Assembly: GCA_910587465.1 (NCBI GenBank)
Contig: CAJUMS010000020.1
Coordinates: forward strand, 1 to 42,664
DNA: 42,664 nucleotides
Source: an uncultured Oscillospiraceae bacterium
Lineage (GTDB): Bacteria; Bacillota; Clostridia; Oscillospirales; Ruminococcaceae
Reading direction: 5' to 3'
Part shown: piece by piece, positions 30,642-38,994 of the stretch
Position numbering within the stretch: position 1 is the first letter of the stretch
Layout: each line of letters starts with the position of its first letter
Notes under the pieces: model-generated
Seen by the model: the letters and a program-made list of their open reading frames with translations, nothing else
What the model was told of the DNA's origin: nothing
The model's database searches: none
Made by a program: the position numbers and the translations under genes

Positions 30642-32718
30642 CGGCGTCAGCAGTAGTAGTACGGACGGCAACAGCAGCACGAGCACGGGCGGTGATCCCT
30701 CATCCGATACTCCCAAATTGGAGTTCGCACAGGGTACTGTTCTGAGAATGGCTACCGGCTACAACAGCAAAAATACGGGTCTGTTCTTTGACGCGGACTA
30801 CGTTGCTGATAAGGGTGAAAACGGCGCCATTACACTGGCTAACGGCAAGAGCTACAGCGCTGGCGATCTTAAGCCTACATGGGTAGCTGTACAGGAAAAG
30901 CTCGGTATGGTATTTGAGAACCAGTATCAGGGCAACAGCGCTGCCAAGGAGTGGGAGTTCTGGAAGGAAAGACTTTCCGAGGTAGATATGGTAAGCGGTA
31001 CCGCATCCAATCTGACTGAGGCAGGCGCCGCAGGTCAGGTAGTAAATCTTGCTCAGTACCTTGACCAGATGCCCGACTTCAAGGCATATCTTGACGCTAA
31101 CCCCATCGTTCGTCTGTCTATCGCAGGTGACGACGGTCAGGGCAACATCAGCGCTATCTACTTTGCTCCGTACTTTGACGGTGTAAACGATATCGAGCGT
31201 ATGCCACTGATGAGAGTTGACTGGGTACAGAAGCTGCTTGACGGCGACGGCGATTTCGCTGCTGACAGCAGCGGTACGACCGCAACGCCCGCTTGTCAGC
31301 CCTATATGCCCACAAGCGGAAAGGTTGAGGTTGAGGTAGTTACAAAGGACGGCAACAGCACCGAGAAAGTAACCAAGGATTACGACACTGCCGGCAACAT
31401 CATTGCTAAGATGAATGACGCCGGTTCTATGAGCGGCGTTGACGCTGTAAATATGCTCCGTAAGTATATCGACGAGGCATACGGCGGATACTACGGAACC
31501 ACTCGTTCCGATTTGTTCTGCGGTCAGAACGCTGCTTGGGACGCTGACGAGCTGGTTGCTCTGCTTCGCTGCGTAACTTCTAACGCTCAGACACTCAACG
31601 GCACCGACACTATCGAGGGTCTGTTCTCCCGTGAGGATAACAACAACCAGAGACGTGTTGATATGTTCCGTTTCGCGGGCTCTCTGTTCGGCGTTCGCGG
31701 TCTTGAGTCCAGACAGGATTACCTGTATGTAGGCAACGACAACAAACTCCACGACGCTCGTCAGGAGGAGGCTACCTACGTTGCTATTGAGAGAATGAAC
31801 AACATGGCTAAGGAAGGTCTTATCTCTACTTCCTTTATCAACAATTCCGAGGAAAGCTCTGCTACAATGCTTGAGAACGATCTCGGCTTTATGCACTACG
31901 ACTACAACCAGACCCAGACCGTATACAACAAATCAAAGCTCCAGGAGGGCGAGAAGTATATGGCGGTTATGGTTCCTGTTGCGCGTTGGGATGACGGCAC
32001 TGGTGAGCAGTTTATGAGATTCACCGAGTCTTGGCGTTCCGTTAAGACCGATGGTTGGGCTATCTCCGCTGCTGGCGTTGAGGGCAACACCGATAAGCTG
32101 AACGCAGCTCTGTCCCTGATCAATTACGCATTCAGCGAGGAAGGTCAGATTCTGATGTCCTACGGTCCTGAGGAGTTCAGAGGCACCGGCACATTCAACT
32201 TTAACGGCAAGGAAATGCCTGTTATCTCGGACGCTACCTATGAGGAGCTGTGGGCAAAGGAAAGCGGAAACTACACCAACTACGCTCGTCGCTGCCTCGG
32301 TTCTACTTTGAGCTTTGTTAAGAGTCAGGCGTTTGAGTATCAGTGCACACACGAAGTCGGCAAGGAGGGCGCAGGCTACATCTCCAACGCTATCGGTAAG
32401 GGCACTATCAAGCACCCCGAGCTTGCGCTTGCGGATAATCCTTGGTACACCTCCGTTCCTACAGTTCTTCCGAACTCCAAGGCGGAGAATGATACCATCG
32501 CGGGCTTCACAGAGCTTGGCAACAGCGGTAACTTCGGTCAGTCCAAGGATCAGAACAACCTGCTCGTCAACATTATCGCAGGCGGTTTCACAGGCGAGGG
32601 TACAACCTCTCCCGCAGAGTGCGCAGCTACCGTTTCTAACTCTTGGAACGGCACTCAGTACCTTGCCCTCAAGAACACCGCTTGGGATATCCTTCTCGAA
32701 GAGTTCGCAAACCTGTAA
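30601..32718 (+). CDS. Extracellular oligosaccharide-binding protein of an ABC importer, N-terminus replaced
   Basis: From about residue 12 the frame is a normal mature binding lipoprotein: a Ser/Thr/Gly linker (NGVSSSSTDGNSSTSTGG), then about 660 residues with VLRMATGYNSKNTG, WVAVQEKLGMVFENQYQG, VDMVSGTASNLTEAGAAG, and DLGFMHYDYNQTQTVYNKS. The large size fits binding proteins of LplB-type importers for oligouronides. The first residues (MRRHRSTSSTN) come from out-of-frame permease DNA. There is no signal peptide, no lipobox Cys and no ribosome site, so as drawn it could not be exported. The coding style (GCT, CGT, AAC, GGC preferred) suggests a highly expressed gene in its intact form. A GC-rich hairpin follows 78 bases after the stop. 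Confidence 0.85.
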   Translation: MRRHRSTSSTNSSNGVSSSSTDGNSSTSTGGDPSSDTPKLEFAQGTVLRMATGYNSKNTGLFFDADYVADKGENGAITLANGKSYSAGDLKPTWVAVQEKLGMVFENQYQGNSAAKEWEFWKERLSEVDMVSGTASNLTEAGAAGQVVNLAQYLDQMPDFKAYLDANPIVRLSIAGDDGQGNISAIYFAPYFDGVNDIERMPLMRVDWVQKLLDGDGDFAADSSGTTATPACQPYMPTSGKVEVEVVTKDGNSTEKVTKDYDTAGNIIAKMNDAGSMSGVDAVNMLRKYIDEAYGGYYGTTRSDLFCGQNAAWDADELVALLRCVTSNAQTLNGTDTIEGLFSREDNNNQRRVDMFRFAGSLFGVRGLESRQDYLYVGNDNKLHDARQEEATYVAIERMNNMAKEGLISTSFINNSEESSATMLENDLGFMHYDYNQTQTVYNKSKLQEGEKYMAVMVPVARWDDGTGEQFMRFTESWRSVKTDGWAISAAGVEGNTDKLNAALSLINYAFSEEGQILMSYGPEEFRGTGTFNFNGKEMPVISDATYEELWAKESGNYTNYARRCLGSTLSFVKSQAFEYQCTHEVGKEGAGYISNAIGKGTIKHPELALADNPWYTSVPTVLPNSKAENDTIAGFTELGNSGNFGQSKDQNNLLVNIIAGGFTGEGTTSPAECAATVSNSWNGTQYLALKNTAWDILLEEFANL

Positions 32719-32796
32719 TCTGTTCATGGCATTTATTCCTTAATTTAACGCGGTGCCGCTGCGACGGCGGCGCTGCCTAATCCCAATTATGTTATC

Positions 32797-32821
32797 GAGG
32801 GGGAGATGTCCTCTCCCCCTC
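32797..32821 (+). terminator. Intercistronic hairpin after the binding-protein gene
   Basis: GAGGGGGAGA (32797-32806) pairs with TCTCCCCCTC (32812-32821) around 5 bases. No T-run follows, so it is more likely an mRNA-stabilising or processing hairpin that lets the binding protein be made in excess over the downstream proteins. Confidence 0.7.
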
Positions 32822-32842
32822 TCAACATAAAGGAAGGTCTGT

Positions 32843-33433
32843 ATGTATAAGAAACAAATGATTTTTCAGCGCATAGTGTGCGCCGCGATGCTTATTGCAG
32901 CCGCTTTGGTATTCGTCTATTCTTTGGGTCTTATGACCGATCTTTATGACAGCCTGTATACTACGATACGCAGTCCAAGCAACCTTGACAGAACTACGGT
33001 TCCGGGTTCGAGGATATACTACGATATGCAGGGTTTCAACAGTCAATTTACGAATGTGTCTATCATACTTATTCTTGTGACGCTGTTTTTGTTCGTTACA
33101 AATACTCACTCTCGCAGAAAATACTATATCGGCAACTTTGTCGCTATCGGACTGTCTGCGGTATTCAACATAGGTATGTCCGTCTGGACGTTCGGTCAGA
33201 TAGCTGTGTATAAGGCGCAGTTTTTGCAGATCGATTTCGAGGCGCTTAAAACGCACGCGGAAACGATGAACACGCTGTACACGGATTCTACTTTCTGGTT
33301 TGATATCAGTTACGCGGTTTTTGGACTGCTGCTTCTTCTGACAGTTTTGCTTGTGGTGAATTTGATTTTGAAATTAATCGTGATGAAAGAAGAGAAGCGC
33401 CTTATCGGAAGCAGAAAGGATGTGAGGGCATGA
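32843..33433 (+). CDS. Four-helix membrane protein A of the ABC transporter cluster, function unknown
   Basis: The 196-residue protein has helices at about residues 10-30 (IVCAAMLIAAALVFVYSLG), 70-90 (VSIILILVTLFLFVT), 95-115 (GNFVAIGLSAVFNIGMSVW) and 155-180 (YAVFGLLLLLTVLLVVNLIL). A loop between helices 1 and 2 carries RTTVPGSRIYYDMQGFNSQF and a basic tail follows helix 4. I do not recognise the family. AAGGAAGG precedes the ATG. It overlaps the next small membrane gene by 4 bases (ATGA) and lies between the binding protein and the ATPase genes, where permease genes are usually found. It has no EAA loop and cannot be a standard permease. Confidence 0.75.
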   Translation: MYKKQMIFQRIVCAAMLIAAALVFVYSLGLMTDLYDSLYTTIRSPSNLDRTTVPGSRIYYDMQGFNSQFTNVSIILILVTLFLFVTNTHSRRKYYIGNFVAIGLSAVFNIGMSVWTFGQIAVYKAQFLQIDFEALKTHAETMNTLYTDSTFWFDISYAVFGLLLLLTVLLVVNLILKLIVMKEEKRLIGSRKDVRA

Positions 33434-33930
33434 ATTTCAACAATGAAGCCATGATCAAAAGGGACAGGCTCAGATATACCAAAAACAAGCTCTCCGCAAA
33501 CCTTACGCTGCTTGCGATAATATTGAACGCGCTTTATTTTGTCAGTATCTATAAATCCGACGTAGGTTCGTTTTATTACAACTATCTCATTGGAATATCC
33601 GTTGTGTATAATCTTCTCTTTATGCTTATTGCGTTCCTCGCTTCGGAGGGAGTTAAGACATATAAGGTCGGCTATTCGTTTGCGCTCATCGGAATAGGCG
33701 CGGGGCAGATCATACGTATTTTCATTCTCCCGATGAACGCAAGCAAGACATCTTTGTCGCTCGGCGGTGAGGATACGATGGTAATGGAAAGCGGACAGTT
33801 CATTTATGTTTGCGTTTGTCTGATAGCGTCAGCAGCGTTGTGCATTATTGCGGGCATCGTTAATATTGCCAAAGCCCGCGCACTCGCAGAGCATCAGGCT
33901 GAGATCGATAATAAAGCAAAAGGGAGCTAG
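33430..33930 (+). CDS. Four-helix membrane protein B of the ABC transporter cluster, function unknown
   Basis: The 166-residue protein starts with a basic head (MIKRDRLRYTKNKLSAN). Helices lie at about 25-42 (LTLLAIILNALYFVSIY), 52-72 (YLIGISVVYNLLFMLIAFLA), 80-98 (VGYSFALIGIGAGQIIRIF) and 128-148 (YVCVCLIASAALCIIAGIV). The C-terminus is short and charged. Its start overlaps the previous stop (ATGA), and it ends 2 bases before the ATPase start, so translation is coupled on both sides. No known family is recognised, and no EAA or substrate motif is seen. Its tight coupling with the ATPase suggests it belongs to the same complex or its assembly. Confidence 0.75.
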   Translation: MNFNNEAMIKRDRLRYTKNKLSANLTLLAIILNALYFVSIYKSDVGSFYYNYLIGISVVYNLLFMLIAFLASEGVKTYKVGYSFALIGIGAGQIIRIFILPMNASKTSLSLGGEDTMVMESGQFIYVCVCLIASAALCIIAGIVNIAKARALAEHQAEIDNKAKGS

Positions 33931-33932
33931 TC

Positions 33933-34997
33933 ATGAGTGATTTAAAATTACAGCATCTCGACAAGATCTATGACAACAAAGTCCAGGCAGTTTTCGATTT
34001 TAACCTTGATGTTAAAAACGGAGAGCTGATCGTTCTTGTTGGACCCTCGGGCTGCGGAAAATCAACAACGCTCCGAATGGTAGCGGGTCTTGAGGATATT
34101 TCTGCGGGCAACCTGATAATCGACGGCAAGGACGTTACTCAAATGGCGCCTAAGGATCGCGATATTGCCATGGTTTTCCAGAACTATGCGCTGTACGGAC
34201 ATATGACGATTTATGAGAACATGGCGTTCTCGCTTATGCTGCGCAAGGAAAACAAAAATGAAATACACCAGAAGGTGCTGTCGGCTGCCGAGATACTCGG
34301 ACTTACCGACCAGTTGAATAAAAAGCCGAACCAGCTTTCGGGCGGTCAGCGGCAGAGAGTGGCCATGGGGCGTGCGATTGTTCGTACTCCGAAGGTATTC
34401 CTTTTCGATGAGCCGCTGTCGAACCTTGACGCGAAGCTCCGCAGTGCGACACGCCGTGAAATACTGCTTTTGCACAAGAGGCTTCGCGCGACAATGCTTT
34501 ATGTAACGCACGATCAGACCGAGGCACTGACTCTTGCGGACAGGATTGTATGTATGTCTATGGGTCACGTTCAGCAGATAGGTACTCCTCTTGAGCTGTA
34601 CGATACCCCTGCCAACCTCTTCGTAGCAGGCTTTATCGGACTTCCGCCGATGAACTTCTTTGATGTCGAGGTAAAGAACGGCGAGCTTATTTGTGAGAGC
34701 TTTAAGGTAGCGCTTACACCCGAGGAAAAGGGGGCGCTCGAGCGCTATGAAGGTACAACGATAACGCTCGGAGTACGTCCCGAGGATGTCTCCGAGGGCG
34801 GAGACATAAGCGTCAATGTATTTTCCAATGAGAATTTGGGTCAGACTACCCTTGTAAACGGCGTTGTCGGAAAGCATAGGATAACCTGTAAATTCCGCGA
34901 ATGGTGCACCTACAAGGCAGGCGACACGGTCAATGTATCTTTTAAGAAAAAGCATTTCTTTGATAAGAAAACGACCGACGCTATCAGTTTAAGATAA
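33933..34997 (+). CDS. MsmK/UgpC-type ABC transporter ATP-binding protein
   Basis: The 354-residue protein has all nucleotide-binding motifs: Walker A VGPSGCGKSTTLRM, Q-loop MVFQNYALYGHMTIYENM, signature LSGGQRQRVAMGRAIVR, Walker B KVFLFDEPLSNLD, and H-loop MLYVTHDQTEAL. The C-terminal TOBE/regulatory domain includes GFIGLPPMNFFDVEV and TLGVRPEDV, as in the MalK/UgpC/MsmK family that energises carbohydrate importers. In many Firmicutes one such ATPase serves several importers and lies elsewhere on the chromosome. Here it is embedded in the pectin locus, between small membrane protein genes. A weak GGGAG precedes the ATG; coupling to the upstream gene probably helps. Confidence 0.95.
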   Translation: MSDLKLQHLDKIYDNKVQAVFDFNLDVKNGELIVLVGPSGCGKSTTLRMVAGLEDISAGNLIIDGKDVTQMAPKDRDIAMVFQNYALYGHMTIYENMAFSLMLRKENKNEIHQKVLSAAEILGLTDQLNKKPNQLSGGQRQRVAMGRAIVRTPKVFLFDEPLSNLDAKLRSATRREILLLHKRLRATMLYVTHDQTEALTLADRIVCMSMGHVQQIGTPLELYDTPANLFVAGFIGLPPMNFFDVEVKNGELICESFKVALTPEEKGALERYEGTTITLGVRPEDVSEGGDISVNVFSNENLGQTTLVNGVVGKHRITCKFREWCTYKAGDTVNVSFKKKHFFDKKTTDAISLR

Positions 34998-35010
34998 GGA
35001 GGCGTGACAG

Positions 35011-35580
35011 ATGGCACAAAAAACGTCCGCCAAACCAAGGCGTGGATTTAAAGAGTTTATCCGTAAGTTTTTCGTTTCTCTGAAACGCAGTCCGCAGAAT
35101 ATTGCGCTGATCGCGCTTGCGGCGGCATTTATAATTTATTCGCTTAATCTTACATCCATTGCGAACACCACGGCAAAGATTAACCTACCGAATATGGGAC
35201 AATGTGAGTTTGCGTGTATGCTGTTCTCTATTCTTGCGTTTGTCTGCTTTTTGAGAGCGTTCCCCAAGCGACAAAAGCCAAGCGTACTTATGATAACGCT
35301 TGTGTTTGTTATGATGGCGGTGCTGATTTTTGTCGACATCGTCTATTACAACCGTATCATAGAGGCAGTCTCCGGCGGCCGTATCGCGATAGTATCAGAC
35401 ACGGCGTATATTGCCGTTGCCCAGAATGTTGTGGTAGTTCATATCGTACTTGTTGCGGTTACTGCGGTATTGCTCGCGACGCTTCCCGTATATTCCAAGA
35501 TACTTAAGAATATCAATACGTCTATTGATGTTGAGGATAACGGCGAGCTGGAAGCTATCAATATTGCCGGAGAAGAATAA
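35011..35580 (+). CDS. Four-helix membrane protein C of the ABC transporter cluster, function unknown
   Basis: The 189-residue protein has a very basic N-terminus (QKTSAKPRRGFKEFIRKFF). Helices lie at about 34-52 (IALIALAAAFIIYSLNLT), 66-85 (CEFACMLFSILAFVCFL), 93-112 (VLMITLVFVMMAVLIFVDI) and 137-160 (VVVVHIVLVAVTAVLLATLP). The C-terminus is acidic (SIDVEDNGELEAINIAGEE). GGAGG lies 9 bases before the ATG, 13 bases after the ATPase stop. No recognised domain. Its charge pattern (basic head, acidic tail) differs from proteins A and B. Confidence 0.75.
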   Translation: MAQKTSAKPRRGFKEFIRKFFVSLKRSPQNIALIALAAAFIIYSLNLTSIANTTAKINLPNMGQCEFACMLFSILAFVCFLRAFPKRQKPSVLMITLVFVMMAVLIFVDIVYYNRIIEAVSGGRIAIVSDTAYIAVAQNVVVVHIVLVAVTAVLLATLPVYSKILKNINTSIDVEDNGELEAINIAGEE

Positions 35581-35592
35581 TATTTAATGACA

Positions 35593-35626
35593 AAGCAACA
35601 GCAGTCCCGGGAGGCTGTTGTTGCTT
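35593..35626 (+). terminator. Intercistronic hairpin between membrane proteins C and D
   Basis: A 12-base stem (35593-35604 with 35615-35626, one G-T wobble) with a 10-base loop is followed only by a short T-tract (TTTC). It may be a partial terminator or processing site inside the operon. Confidence 0.55.
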
Positions 35627-35651
35627 TCATTGCAAATAAGGATAGGCGTTT

Positions 35652-36284
35652 ATGGCTAAGAAATCAAACAAAAATAAGCAAACAGAGACGTCCGCGGCGG
35701 AAAATTATTACGATCTGAAGATCGACGCAGTCGACAGGCTCGTGAACGCGAAAGACGCGCCCGAGGTCACAGAGGCTGAAATACGTAAATACACCTCAAA
35801 GGGCAAATTTCACATTCCCTCATGGCTCAAGATTTTATTCGTGAAATTTTGGTTCAGCGGAGCAATTTGTTATTTCTTCCTTTGGGGTTTAGGTTTATAT
35901 TTGCAGAATCTGGATCTCATGGTTGCGCTCGCGATAGGTCTCGGACTTGCGACGGATCTTATGGTCAACCATGTGCTCCACACATTCGAGCCTACGGAAG
36001 GCGCGTACAACAAATGGATGATGGTTCCGCACAAGAAGTTCTGGACGCTTTTCGTAAACGTTATATACGCGGGTGTGCTTCTATTCTGCGTAATGCAGGC
36101 TTATAACGTCATAAACACCATTATGGTGGGTGACGTAAACTCTGCCGAAACGGTTGCGGTAGGCGTTGAACCGTTAATGTTCGGATTGCTCTATATGGGA
36201 TTTGATATGCTCTTTATCACGATAAAGAACACATTGGTAAAAATATTCCGCGACGCGGAAAATAAGGTGTCGGGAAATAAGTAA
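35652..36284 (+). CDS. Four-helix membrane protein D of the ABC transporter cluster, function unknown
   Basis: The 210-residue protein starts with a polar cytoplasmic part (SNKNKQTETSAAENYYDL, TEAEIRKYTSKGKFHIPSW). Helices follow at about 58-80 (ILFVKFWFSGAICYFFLWGL), 87-105 (LDLMVALAIGLGLATDLMV), 132-152 (FVNVIYAGVLLFCVMQAYNV) and 172-195 (LMFGLLYMGFDMLFITIKN). A HTFEPTEGAYNKWMM loop is notable. I recall similar conserved hypothetical proteins in Lachnospiraceae and Ruminococcaceae, without a function. GGATAGG is about 9 bases from the ATG. It is followed after 14 bases by the GH28 gene, so it belongs to the pectin operon. Confidence 0.75.
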   Translation: MAKKSNKNKQTETSAAENYYDLKIDAVDRLVNAKDAPEVTEAEIRKYTSKGKFHIPSWLKILFVKFWFSGAICYFFLWGLGLYLQNLDLMVALAIGLGLATDLMVNHVLHTFEPTEGAYNKWMMVPHKKFWTLFVNVIYAGVLLFCVMQAYNVINTIMVGDVNSAETVAVGVEPLMFGLLYMGFDMLFITIKNTLVKIFRDAENKVSGNK

Positions 36285-36298
36285 GTTTGGGAGTAACA

Positions 36299-37840
36299 AT
36301 GATCAATATATTATACGCGGGTTCTGTATCCGCTTGCTTTGAACTGGAAAACAATACCCCCTATTACAGCGGGGAGAAATATAATGTAAGGCTTAACGGC
36401 GAGGAAGTAATGACGTCTGACAGGAACGTCTTTTCGCTCTATCCGCTTAAACCGAAAACAGAATACACCGTCGAGGTGAACGGTCACGAACCTGTGCATT
36501 TCACGACTATAAGCGAGGCGTGCGCGGTCAGCGTAAAGGATTTTGGCGCAGTCGGCGACGGTGTGCATGATGATACGGAAAACATTCAGACGGCGGTGAA
36601 CTGTCTGCCTCAGGGAGGCCGCTTGTACTTCCCCGAAGGCACATACAGTACCGCTCCGATAAATCTCAAGAGTCACATCACGCTCGATCTGGCAGAAAAC
36701 GCAGTGCTGCTCGGCTCAACGGACGTCTCGCGTTATCCCGTTATCCCGGGTACCGTTACGGATATCGTTACGGGTGAGGAGGTTCATACGGGTACATGGG
36801 AGGGCAACGCTATCCCGATGCATCAGGCGCTGCTGTTCGCCGAGCATTCCGAGGATATACGCATCGTCGGAAAAGGCATCGTTGACGGAAACGCACAGAA
36901 CAGTGAGTGGTGGGTGAACGTCAAGGATAGAGTGACGGGCAGACCGCGGCTTATCTTCTTCAACCGCTGCAAGGATATTACCGTACACGGTATCACGGCG
37001 CAGAATGCCGCTTCGTGGCAGTTGCATCCGTACTTCTCGCAGAAGCTTGACTTTTTGGACGTTACGATAAACGCTCCTAAAAACAGTCCCAACACGGACG
37101 CTCTTGACCCCGAGGCTTGCGACTTTGTGAACATAATCGGCTGTAAGTTCAGCGTCGGCGACGACTGCATTGCGATCAAATCGGGCAAAATAGAGCTTGG
37201 GCGGAAGTTCAAGCAACCCGCAAATCATCACACTATCCGCAACTGCATTATGCAGTTTGGTCACGGCGCTATAACACTTGGCAGCGAAATGGCGGGCGGT
37301 GTCAAGAACCTCACCGTAAACCGCTGCATATTCGCGCATACCGACCGCGGTCTGCGTATCAAGACACGCCGCGGACGCGGTAAGGACGCTGTTATTGACG
37401 GCGTACTGTTCGAGAATATTAAAATGGACGGAGTGCTGACTCCGATCGTTATAAATATGTGGTACAATTGCTGCGATCCCGACCGTTTCTCCGAGTATAA
37501 CACAACGCGCGAGAAACTGCCCGTGGACGACAGAACGCCGTATCTTGGGAAATTTACGTTCCGCGATATGGTGTGCGAAAACTGTCATGTTGCGGCGTGC
37601 TACTGCGACGGACTTCCCGAAATGCCTATTGATGAGATCACGGTGGAGAACATAAAGTTCACATATGATGAGAATGCGCAGGATGGCGTGCCTGCGATGA
37701 AGAACAACGCGGAGAAGCTCTGTCGTTCGGGTATGTATTTCGATAATGTGCGCAAGCTGACCGTGAAGAACATCGAGATCGATGGCTGCGTTGGCGAGCC
37801 GCTTACCGCAAATCATGTTTACGAGCTTATAAAGGAGTAA
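36299..37840 (+). CDS. GH28 polygalacturonase (probably exo-acting), cytoplasmic
   Basis: The 513-residue protein has an N-terminal fibronectin-like strand region (residues 1-75), then the GH28 beta-helix starting VKDFGAVGDGVHDDTENIQ. All catalytic motifs are present: NTDALDPE (about 265), GDDCIAIKSG (about 288), GHGAITLGSE (about 322) and RGLRIKTRRGRG (about 352). It hydrolyses alpha-1,4 galacturonosyl bonds. The extra N-terminal domain and the absence of a signal peptide suggest an exo-type enzyme that trims imported oligomers. GGGAG lies 5 bases before the ATG at 36299; the GTG/ATG upstream in the frame is not supported. The GH105 gene follows after 2 bases, so they are co-translated. Confidence 0.94.
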   Translation: MINILYAGSVSACFELENNTPYYSGEKYNVRLNGEEVMTSDRNVFSLYPLKPKTEYTVEVNGHEPVHFTTISEACAVSVKDFGAVGDGVHDDTENIQTAVNCLPQGGRLYFPEGTYSTAPINLKSHITLDLAENAVLLGSTDVSRYPVIPGTVTDIVTGEEVHTGTWEGNAIPMHQALLFAEHSEDIRIVGKGIVDGNAQNSEWWVNVKDRVTGRPRLIFFNRCKDITVHGITAQNAASWQLHPYFSQKLDFLDVTINAPKNSPNTDALDPEACDFVNIIGCKFSVGDDCIAIKSGKIELGRKFKQPANHHTIRNCIMQFGHGAITLGSEMAGGVKNLTVNRCIFAHTDRGLRIKTRRGRGKDAVIDGVLFENIKMDGVLTPIVINMWYNCCDPDRFSEYNTTREKLPVDDRTPYLGKFTFRDMVCENCHVAACYCDGLPEMPIDEITVENIKFTYDENAQDGVPAMKNNAEKLCRSGMYFDNVRKLTVKNIEIDGCVGEPLTANHVYELIKE

Positions 37841-37842
37841 CG

Positions 37843-38973
37843 ATGTACGATAAAATAGACCGCTATATTGAAAGACTTCTGGATAAATCCACTCCCGAGG
37901 CACCGTACTGGAACATTGAGAGTATTCGTCAGGGCAAGCCGCCGCACTGGAATTACATCGACGGCTGTATGATCACTGCGCTGCTGTGCGCGGCGGAGAT
38001 CACGGGCGAGCAGCGATACGCGGATTTCGCAGAGGAGTTTATCGACTACTACGTTTCCGAGGACGGTTCTATCCGCGGGTACTCACAGGAGAAGTTCAAT
38101 CTCGACGACGTAAACGAGGGCAGAGTGCTCTTTGATTTGTACAAGAAAACGGGCAAGGAGAAGTACAAAAAGGCTATTTTTCTGCTCCGCGAGCAGTTGG
38201 AGAAGCAGCCGCGCACCATCACGGGAAATTTCTGGCATAAGCAGATATACCCTAACCAGATATGGCTCGATGGGCTGTATATGGCGCAGGTTTTCTATGT
38301 TCGTTTCCAAAAGGAATTCGGCGGCGGGGACTATTCCGATACTGTTTCGCAGTTCAAGTTTGTTCGCGGGTTGATGTTTGACGAGGACAAGAAGCTGTAC
38401 TATCACGGCTGTGACTGCTCGAAGTCCGCGTTCTGGGCGGATAAGGAAACGGGTCGCTCGAAAAATTTCTGGCTCCGCGCTATCGGATGGTTCTGCATTT
38501 CGCTGGTCGACAATATCGACTATATCGATAATGAAGCCGACAAAAAGGAGCTTTGCGCGATATTCTCGGAGATTATGGACGGTATCTCGCAGTACACGGA
38601 TTCCGAAACCGGTATGTATTATCAGGTAGTCGATCAGGGTGCGCGAGAGGGCAATTATCTCGAAACGAGCGGCAGCAGCATGATTGCATATGCGATGATG
38701 AAGGGCGCGCGGCTCGGCGTTATCGACAAGAAGTATGCCGAAATGGGCAAAAAGACATTTGACGGCATATGCAATAAATACCTCAGCGTGAACGATGAGG
38801 GCGACCTTAATCTCGGAGGTATCTGCCTTGTTGCGGGTCTGGGTCCCGAGGATAACAGACGCCGCGACGGAAGCTACGAGTACTACATCTCCGAGCCTGT
38901 GGTGGAGAACGACGCAAAGGGCGTTGCGCCTTTTGTGCTGTGCTACACCGAGGTAAAGAGACTGACGAAATAA
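37843..38973 (+). CDS. GH105 unsaturated rhamnogalacturonyl/galacturonyl hydrolase (YteR/YesR-like)
   Basis: The 376-residue protein has the six-hairpin barrel pattern: PPHWNYIDGCMITALLCAAE, NQIWLDGLYMAQVFYVRF with the catalytic Asp, HGCDCSKSAFWAD, RAIGWFCISLVDN, and ETSGSSMIAYAMMKGARLG. It removes the 4,5-unsaturated uronic acid left by pectate or rhamnogalacturonan lyases, giving a product that rearranges to the KduI substrate. It is cytoplasmic, without a signal peptide. GGAG sits 6 bases before the ATG, overlapping the end of the GH28 gene. It links the locus to lyase-derived oligomers as well as those from the hydrolase. Confidence 0.94.
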   Translation: MYDKIDRYIERLLDKSTPEAPYWNIESIRQGKPPHWNYIDGCMITALLCAAEITGEQRYADFAEEFIDYYVSEDGSIRGYSQEKFNLDDVNEGRVLFDLYKKTGKEKYKKAIFLLREQLEKQPRTITGNFWHKQIYPNQIWLDGLYMAQVFYVRFQKEFGGGDYSDTVSQFKFVRGLMFDEDKKLYYHGCDCSKSAFWADKETGRSKNFWLRAIGWFCISLVDNIDYIDNEADKKELCAIFSEIMDGISQYTDSETGMYYQVVDQGAREGNYLETSGSSMIAYAMMKGARLGVIDKKYAEMGKKTFDGICNKYLSVNDEGDLNLGGICLVAGLGPEDNRRRDGSYEYYISEPVVENDAKGVAPFVLCYTEVKRLTK

Positions 38974-38994
38974 TGTTATTTCAAGGATAAAGCT

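Noticed and set aside
30700..31896. 398-residue minus-strand open frame
   Set aside because: Antisense to the binding-protein gene, whose strong codon bias keeps the opposite frame open.
31933..32727. 264-residue minus-strand open frame
   Set aside because: Antisense to the same binding protein; no start signal and no recognisable fold.
36716..37903. 395-residue minus-strand open frame
   Set aside because: Antisense to the intact GH28 gene with all catalytic motifs; no domain seen.
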